Assembly (NCBI GenBank): GCA_023458415.1
Contig: JAEWZO010000020.1
Coordinates: forward strand, 62,001-126,000
Length of the DNA: 64,000 bases
Reading direction: 5' to 3'
Source: Bacteroidota bacterium
Lineage (GTDB): Bacteria; Bacteroidota; Bacteroidia; Flavobacteriales; Weeksellaceae
The notes below the pieces were generated by a model, which searched no databases, had not been told where the DNA came from, and saw nothing but the letters and a program-made list of their open reading frames with translations. Position numbers and translations under genes: made by a program. This document shows, one piece after another, positions 60,561 through 64,000 of this stretch (its first letter is position 1; every line of letters starts with the position of its first letter).

Positions 60561-60642
60561 GCGTCCCAGATGGATCGGCGTGTTTGAGCTCTTTTTTACG
60601 GAACGAAAAAAAAGCGAGTAGTGACAGCTGGAAAAGACGCCC
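60561..60642. repeat. Intergenic imperfect palindrome of a second type
   Basis: About 82 bases: outer ends GCGTC (60561-60565) and GACGC (60636-60640), left part CCCAGATGGATCGGCG, inner arms GAGCTCTTTTTT and AAAAAAAAGCGAG, right part AGTGACAGCTGG. It resembles the element at 19793 in layout (CCC-GATGG-CGG left end, T-rich/A-rich inner arms) but not in exact sequence. It fills the gap between prmA and the GT2 gene. Confidence 0.6.
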
Positions 60643-60647
60643 AAAAA

Positions 60648-61652
60648 CTAAGACTGATGAAAATGTGACGGAAAAGCTTCCTGTGGTTTCATGCGGAGAA
60701 TATTGAGCAAAAACCACGATTTAAGGAAACCATAACCGTAAGAAAACATCTGGATGTAGGTTGAAATAACCGCCATTGATGCAATGCTGATATTTTTGGT
60801 TTTGAACAGCGCGTGAAAAAAAACGAGAATGGTATAAAGACCATAAAGCGACAGAATTAAACCGCGCCCAAGAAAAAAATACTCGATAAATCCAAGAACA
60901 TAACCGATAAGAAACAACGACGGAAAAGCAAATGTAAACTTCACATATTTTGGATGCCGCTGATTAAGAATAGGACGTGCGCAACCAAACTGATACACCT
61001 GTTTTGAGAATTTTCCGAAATCGGTTCGGCGTTTATGATACACACCAATATTATCGAAAAAAGCTGTTGTGAAACCATTTTCCCAAAGCGTCATCGATAA
61101 ATCGGGATCTTCGCCGATGCGCATTTCCGAGAAACCGCCAACTTTTTCGAAAGCAGATTTCCGAACGCCCATATTAAAACTTCTGGGCTGAAATTTCGTG
61201 ACTGCACTTTTGTTTCCACGGATTCCGCCGGTAGTGAAAACTGAGGTCATGGAATAGGAAATGGCTTTCTGCATCAGATTGAAACCACGATGAGCTTTAT
61301 CCGCTCCACCAAAAGCATCACAAGGAATTGTTAAGATATTTTTTTTGATATTCTCGATATAATCCTGCTCGACAATAACATCTGAATCAACAAAAACCAG
61401 CCAATCGTTTTTTGCGCGGCGTGCTCCATAATTTCTTGAAAGTCCGGGTCCGGAATTTTCTTTTCTGAAATACTGAATATTCAACATTTCCTGAAACATT
61501 TCAATCGTCGGCCGAAGATCTATTTTGGAACCGTCGTCGACAACAATCACTTCAAAATCTTTATCCGATTGATGGGAAAGCGAATTCAGAAGCTCGAAAA
61601 GTTCGTCTTTACGGTTGAAAACAGCAATGATGATGGAAATGGAAGTGCTCAC
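60648..61652 (-). CDS. GT2 family glycosyltransferase with C-terminal membrane segments
   Basis: A 334-residue glycosyltransferase. The GT-A opening SISIIIAVFNRKDELFELL is followed by VVDDGSK, the DxD-like FVDSDVIVEQDY, and MGVRKSAFEKVGGFSEMRIGEDPDLSMTLWENG, the acceptor/acid-base region of GT2. About three hydrophobic helices lie at residues 235-305. It likely adds a sugar to a lipid-linked or surface glycan on the cytoplasmic face. It lies 94 bases downstream of the THUMP methyltransferase gene on the same strand. Confidence 0.9.
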   Translation of the reverse strand: MSTSISIIIAVFNRKDELFELLNSLSHQSDKDFEVIVVDDGSKIDLRPTIEMFQEMLNIQYFRKENSGPGLSRNYGARRAKNDWLVFVDSDVIVEQDYIENIKKNILTIPCDAFGGADKAHRGFNLMQKAISYSMTSVFTTGGIRGNKSAVTKFQPRSFNMGVRKSAFEKVGGFSEMRIGEDPDLSMTLWENGFTTAFFDNIGVYHKRRTDFGKFSKQVYQFGCARPILNQRHPKYVKFTFAFPSLFLIGYVLGFIEYFFLGRGLILSLYGLYTILVFFHALFKTKNISIASMAVISTYIQMFSYGYGFLKSWFLLNILRMKPQEAFPSHFHQS

Positions 61653-61746
61653 TTCAGGTTTTTAAAATGTTCGGTACTGTCATCGTCTTTCCTACTGTTG
61701 GGAAAGAGATTGAAAAAATTGAAGATGATGTCGATAATATCCCAAA

Positions 61747-62907
61747 TCATTTTTCAGATTTATGTGTTTTTTTGGTTCCTTCATACATTTCGTACTGCAG
61801 GAATCTGGTTTCGAGTTTGCCGTTGAAAAGTTTAATTTTTCTTGAAGGACGCAAACCGATCTTCTTCACTGCTTCCAAATCGGAAGAAATGAGCCACGCT
61901 AAAGTATTGGGATATCCAGTTTTGAAAGTATCTCCTATTTTTTTGTAGAAATCTTCATCATTTATGGCAATTCGCTCATCATACGGAGGATTGAAAACCA
62001 TCAGAAGCGGGAAAAGTTCTTTGTTGCTTCCGAAGAAATTCTGCTTTCTTACTTCAATAACATCTTCCATTTCAGCGGCTTCAATGTTGATTTTTGCGGC
62101 ATTCAGCATTCGGGCGTCAATATCGTAACCCACAATTTTTCCGGTAAATTCTTTAACGCGCTTAATGCGGAATTCCTTAATAGTTTGGAAAAGTTCGGCA
62201 TCGTAATTTTGCCAGTTTTGGAAAGCGAATTTTTTTCTGAAAATCTGCGCCGGTAAGTCCATTGCAATCATCGCTGCTTCAATCAGCAAAGTTCCGGAAC
62301 CGCACATTGGATCCAGAAAATTTCCTTTTCCGTCCCAACCTGCAATCTGAAGCATTCCGCTTGCCAAAACTTCATTCAGTGGGGCTTCTCCCTGTTCTTT
62401 ACGGTAACCTCTTTTAAACAAAGGATCGCCGGAAGAATCCAAAGAAACAGTTACTAATTCTCGGTCGATATGCAGATGAAATTTGATGTCGGGATTTTTC
62501 GGATCAACATCGGGTCTCCTTCTGTAATTCAGTTTAAAATAATCCGCAATCGCATCTTTCATTTTCAACGACATGAACTGCGAATGCTTAAATCTTTCCG
62601 AATACACCGTCGCATCAATCGCAAAAGTTTGGTCAACGTTCAGATAATCGTCCCATTTGAAATCGAATAGTTTATCGTAGAAACGGTTCTCATCCCACGC
62701 TTTAAACGTAAACAGCGGAACCATAATTTTCAGCGCGGTACGTGCCGAATAATTGATTTTGTACAGAAAACCCAAATCACCTTCACAGTTTACTGCGCGG
62801 TTTTTTATCTCGACGTTTTTGCCGCCCAGTTTTTTTATTTCTTCGGCCAAAACCTCTTCCAGTCCGAAAAAAGTTTTTATCTGTATCTGTAGATTTGCAG
62901 TATTCAT
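61747..62907 (-). CDS. THUMP-domain class I RNA methyltransferase (RlmL/YcbY N-terminal type)
   Basis: A 386-residue SAM-dependent RNA N2-guanine methyltransferase. The THUMP domain covers about residues 45-160. The catalytic domain has DPMCGSGTLLIEAAMIAM (motif I) and the catalytic FNPPYDERI (NPPY) motif. It matches the N-terminal half of E. coli RlmL, which modifies 23S rRNA G2445, without the RlmK half. The start is set at MNTANLQIQIKTFFGLEEVLA; the 38 extra upstream codons of the open frame overlap the divergent gene and its promoter. Confidence 0.92.
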   Translation of the reverse strand: MNTANLQIQIKTFFGLEEVLAEEIKKLGGKNVEIKNRAVNCEGDLGFLYKINYSARTALKIMVPLFTFKAWDENRFYDKLFDFKWDDYLNVDQTFAIDATVYSERFKHSQFMSLKMKDAIADYFKLNYRRRPDVDPKNPDIKFHLHIDRELVTVSLDSSGDPLFKRGYRKEQGEAPLNEVLASGMLQIAGWDGKGNFLDPMCGSGTLLIEAAMIAMDLPAQIFRKKFAFQNWQNYDAELFQTIKEFRIKRVKEFTGKIVGYDIDARMLNAAKINIEAAEMEDVIEVRKQNFFGSNKELFPLLMVFNPPYDERIAINDEDFYKKIGDTFKTGYPNTLAWLISSDLEAVKKIGLRPSRKIKLFNGKLETRFLQYEMYEGTKKTHKSEK

Positions 62908-62967
62908 CAGTATCGGTTGCTTGTTAACTGCAAACGTCGGTCTGCAGCGATATTTCGCAAATTTAGT

Positions 62968-62975
62968 TATTTTTG
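62968..62975 (+). promoter_or_regulatory. -7 promoter element (TATTTTTG)
   Basis: Perfect TAnnTTTG ending 5 bases before the ATG at 62980, predicting a leaderless mRNA. Confidence 0.6.
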
Positions 62976-62979
62976 CAGA

Positions 62980-63726
62980 ATGGCATGGTACGAAACATGG
63001 TTTGATACACCTTATTATCATATTCTTTACAAAGACCGGGATTACAGCGAAGCGGAAAATTTCATCACTCTTTTAATGGAGGAGCTTCACATCCCAAAAA
63101 ATTCTAAAATAATTGACCTTGCCTGCGGGAAAGGACGTCATTCGGTTTTTCTGAACAAAATGGGTTATCAGGTTTTAGGGTTGGACCTTTCCAAGGAAAG
63201 TATCCATCACAATAAACAATTTGAAAACGAAACCCTTCATTTTGAGGTTCACGATATGCGGAATCCTATTTTTCTGAATGTTACAGACAAAAAATCGGAC
63301 GCTGTCTTCAACCTTTTTACCAGTTTCGGCTACTTTGCAGATGATGAAGACGACAAGAAAGTTTTCCGCTCTGTGAATGAGGCTTTAAATGAAAACGGAT
63401 GGTTTGTACTGGATTTTCTGAATGAAAAATGGGTGCGCAATACATTGGAAAAATATTATTTCGTAACCAAAGAAAACATAGATTTTCACATCAAAAAACG
63501 AATTGAAAACCGACACGTCATCAAAGATATTCTGTTTGAGCATGACGGAAAAGATCATCATTTCTTTGAAGATGTGAAACTTACAACACTTGACGAAATC
63601 GGCAAATACGCTGCAGAATTTGGCTTTGAAAGAGTAAAAATTTTCGGAAATTACAATCTGGGAGTATTTGATCTGGAAACTTCTCCACGCTGCATCAATA
63701 TTTTCAGAAAAGTAAAATCGCTTTAA
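62980..63726 (+). CDS. Class I SAM-dependent methyltransferase
   Basis: A 248-residue methyltransferase. It opens MAWYETWFDTPYYHILYKDR, motif I is IIDLACGKGRHSVFLNKMG (about residue 46-64), motif II/III region SDAVFNLFTSFGYF, and a C-terminal beta sheet follows (DFHIKKRIENRHVIKDI). It resembles the YcgJ/CmoA-like small-molecule or tRNA methyltransferases of Bacteroidetes; the substrate is unknown. The start at 62980 agrees with the promoter placed 5 bases upstream. It probably forms an operon with the ZIP transporter, 6 bases downstream. Confidence 0.87.
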   Translation: MAWYETWFDTPYYHILYKDRDYSEAENFITLLMEELHIPKNSKIIDLACGKGRHSVFLNKMGYQVLGLDLSKESIHHNKQFENETLHFEVHDMRNPIFLNVTDKKSDAVFNLFTSFGYFADDEDDKKVFRSVNEALNENGWFVLDFLNEKWVRNTLEKYYFVTKENIDFHIKKRIENRHVIKDILFEHDGKDHHFFEDVKLTTLDEIGKYAAEFGFERVKIFGNYNLGVFDLETSPRCINIFRKVKSL

Positions 63727-63732
63727 GAACAG

Positions 63733-64000
63733 ATGATAATTCTTTTGCTAATATTCAGTGTGGTTTCCGGTGTATTGCTGGGTAAATTTTTCGGGCGAAA
63801 AACTCAGCTTGCAAAGAGCATGCTTATTCTGAGTGCAGGATTCCTGATTACCATCTGTCTGAACGAAGTTTTTCCGGAAGTTTACCATTCTGAACAGTCC
63901 AACATCGGGATTTTTGTGATTGGTGGCGTTCTACTACAGATGGTTCTGGAAAATCTCACCAAAGGTTTTGAGCACGGACATTTTCATCACCATCATGAAG
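63733..64000 (+). CDS. ZIP family metal transporter, N-terminus (cut by window end)
   Basis: An ATG at 63733 opens a frame that runs to the window end (89 complete codons) without a stop. It encodes a first membrane helix (MIILLLIFSVVSGVLLGKFF), a second (MLILSAGFLITICLNEVFPE, with the conserved Glu before Pro) and a third (IGIFVIGGVLLQMVLENLTK) followed by the His-rich loop HGHFHHHHE. This order (helix, E-x-F-P-E, helix, poly-His loop) is typical of ZIP zinc/divalent-metal permeases. The rest of the protein lies outside the window. Confidence 0.85.
   Translation, partial: MIILLLIFSVVSGVLLGKFFGRKTQLAKSMLILSAGFLITICLNEVFPEVYHSEQSNIGIFVIGGVLLQMVLENLTKGFEHGHFHHHHE

Noticed and set aside
62908..63021. 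A 38-residue N-terminal extension of the THUMP methyltransferase
   Set aside because: It overlaps the divergent methyltransferase gene and its promoter, and the family begins at the internal Met.

Overview
The window looks like a chromosomal segment of a Flavobacteriia bacterium, most likely Weeksellaceae (Chryseobacterium, Kaistella or Epilithonimonas relatives). The reasons are the low-GC coding style, TAnnTTTG promoter elements in front of many genes instead of sigma70-type boxes, a type IX secretion (T9SS) C-terminal signal, S46 and M16 exported peptidases, an isolated atpD-atpC pair, a fused alpha/beta 2-oxoacid dehydrogenase E1, and intergenic palindromic repeats that I recall from Chryseobacterium-type genomes. 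It is mostly core and housekeeping sequence. I see no insertion sequence, prophage, CRISPR array or plasmid module.

Layout. 1-6.2 kb: truncated exported protein, APC permease, atpC/atpD, ribF, MmcQ-like protein, Rossmann oxidoreductase. 6.2-13.5 kb: a likely eight-gene minus-strand operon for envelope sugar metabolism (GT2, small membrane protein, GIN-domain lipoprotein, hexose phosphomutase, aminotransferase, kdsB, LolA-like protein, glutathione peroxidase lipoprotein). 13.5-23 kb: DUF4199 protein, SRP RNA, a NUMOD4/HNH-like DNA-binding protein, an MBL-fold hydrolase, menA, a seven-repeat T9SS protein, menB, DUF2007, APC permease, DUF4920, M14 carboxypeptidase. At 23.1-23.4 kb an AT-rich gap carries three DnaA-box-like sequences. 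Genes to its left lie mostly on the minus strand, so it is a candidate origin of replication. 23.4-25.2 kb: TerC and an XRE regulator with a palindrome in its promoter.

25.2-36.0 kb is the most coherent accessory locus. It comprises two minus-strand operons plus one TPR-protein gene between them. Operon 1 is a Na+/solute symporter, an acyl-CoA ligase and an exported alpha/beta hydrolase. Operon 2 is a TonB-dependent receptor, a cytoplasmic alpha/beta hydrolase, 3-hydroxybutyrate dehydrogenase and both subunits of 3-oxoacid CoA-transferase. Together they read as uptake, ester cleavage and oxidation of 3-hydroxybutyrate-type compounds (oligo-hydroxybutyrate or related esters) to acetoacetyl-CoA. 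An identical 12-base motif lies upstream of both operons.

36-45 kb: fused E1 dehydrogenase, ammonium channel, ligA, a small cysteine-containing membrane protein, a Fur-family regulator and a His-rich Zn/Cd-type P-ATPase with an operator-like inverted repeat at its promoter. 45-55 kb: two small genes, then exported peptidases (S46, prolyl oligopeptidase, M16) and a gene broken by one in-frame stop. 55-64 kb: methyltransferase and aspA, amidase lipoprotein, a tRNA-Ser/Pro/Arg cluster, glycosyltransferases, prmA, a THUMP RNA methyltransferase, another methyltransferase, and a ZIP metal transporter cut by the window end. Several genes appear leaderless, with the promoter -7 element ending only about 5-7 bases before the start codon.
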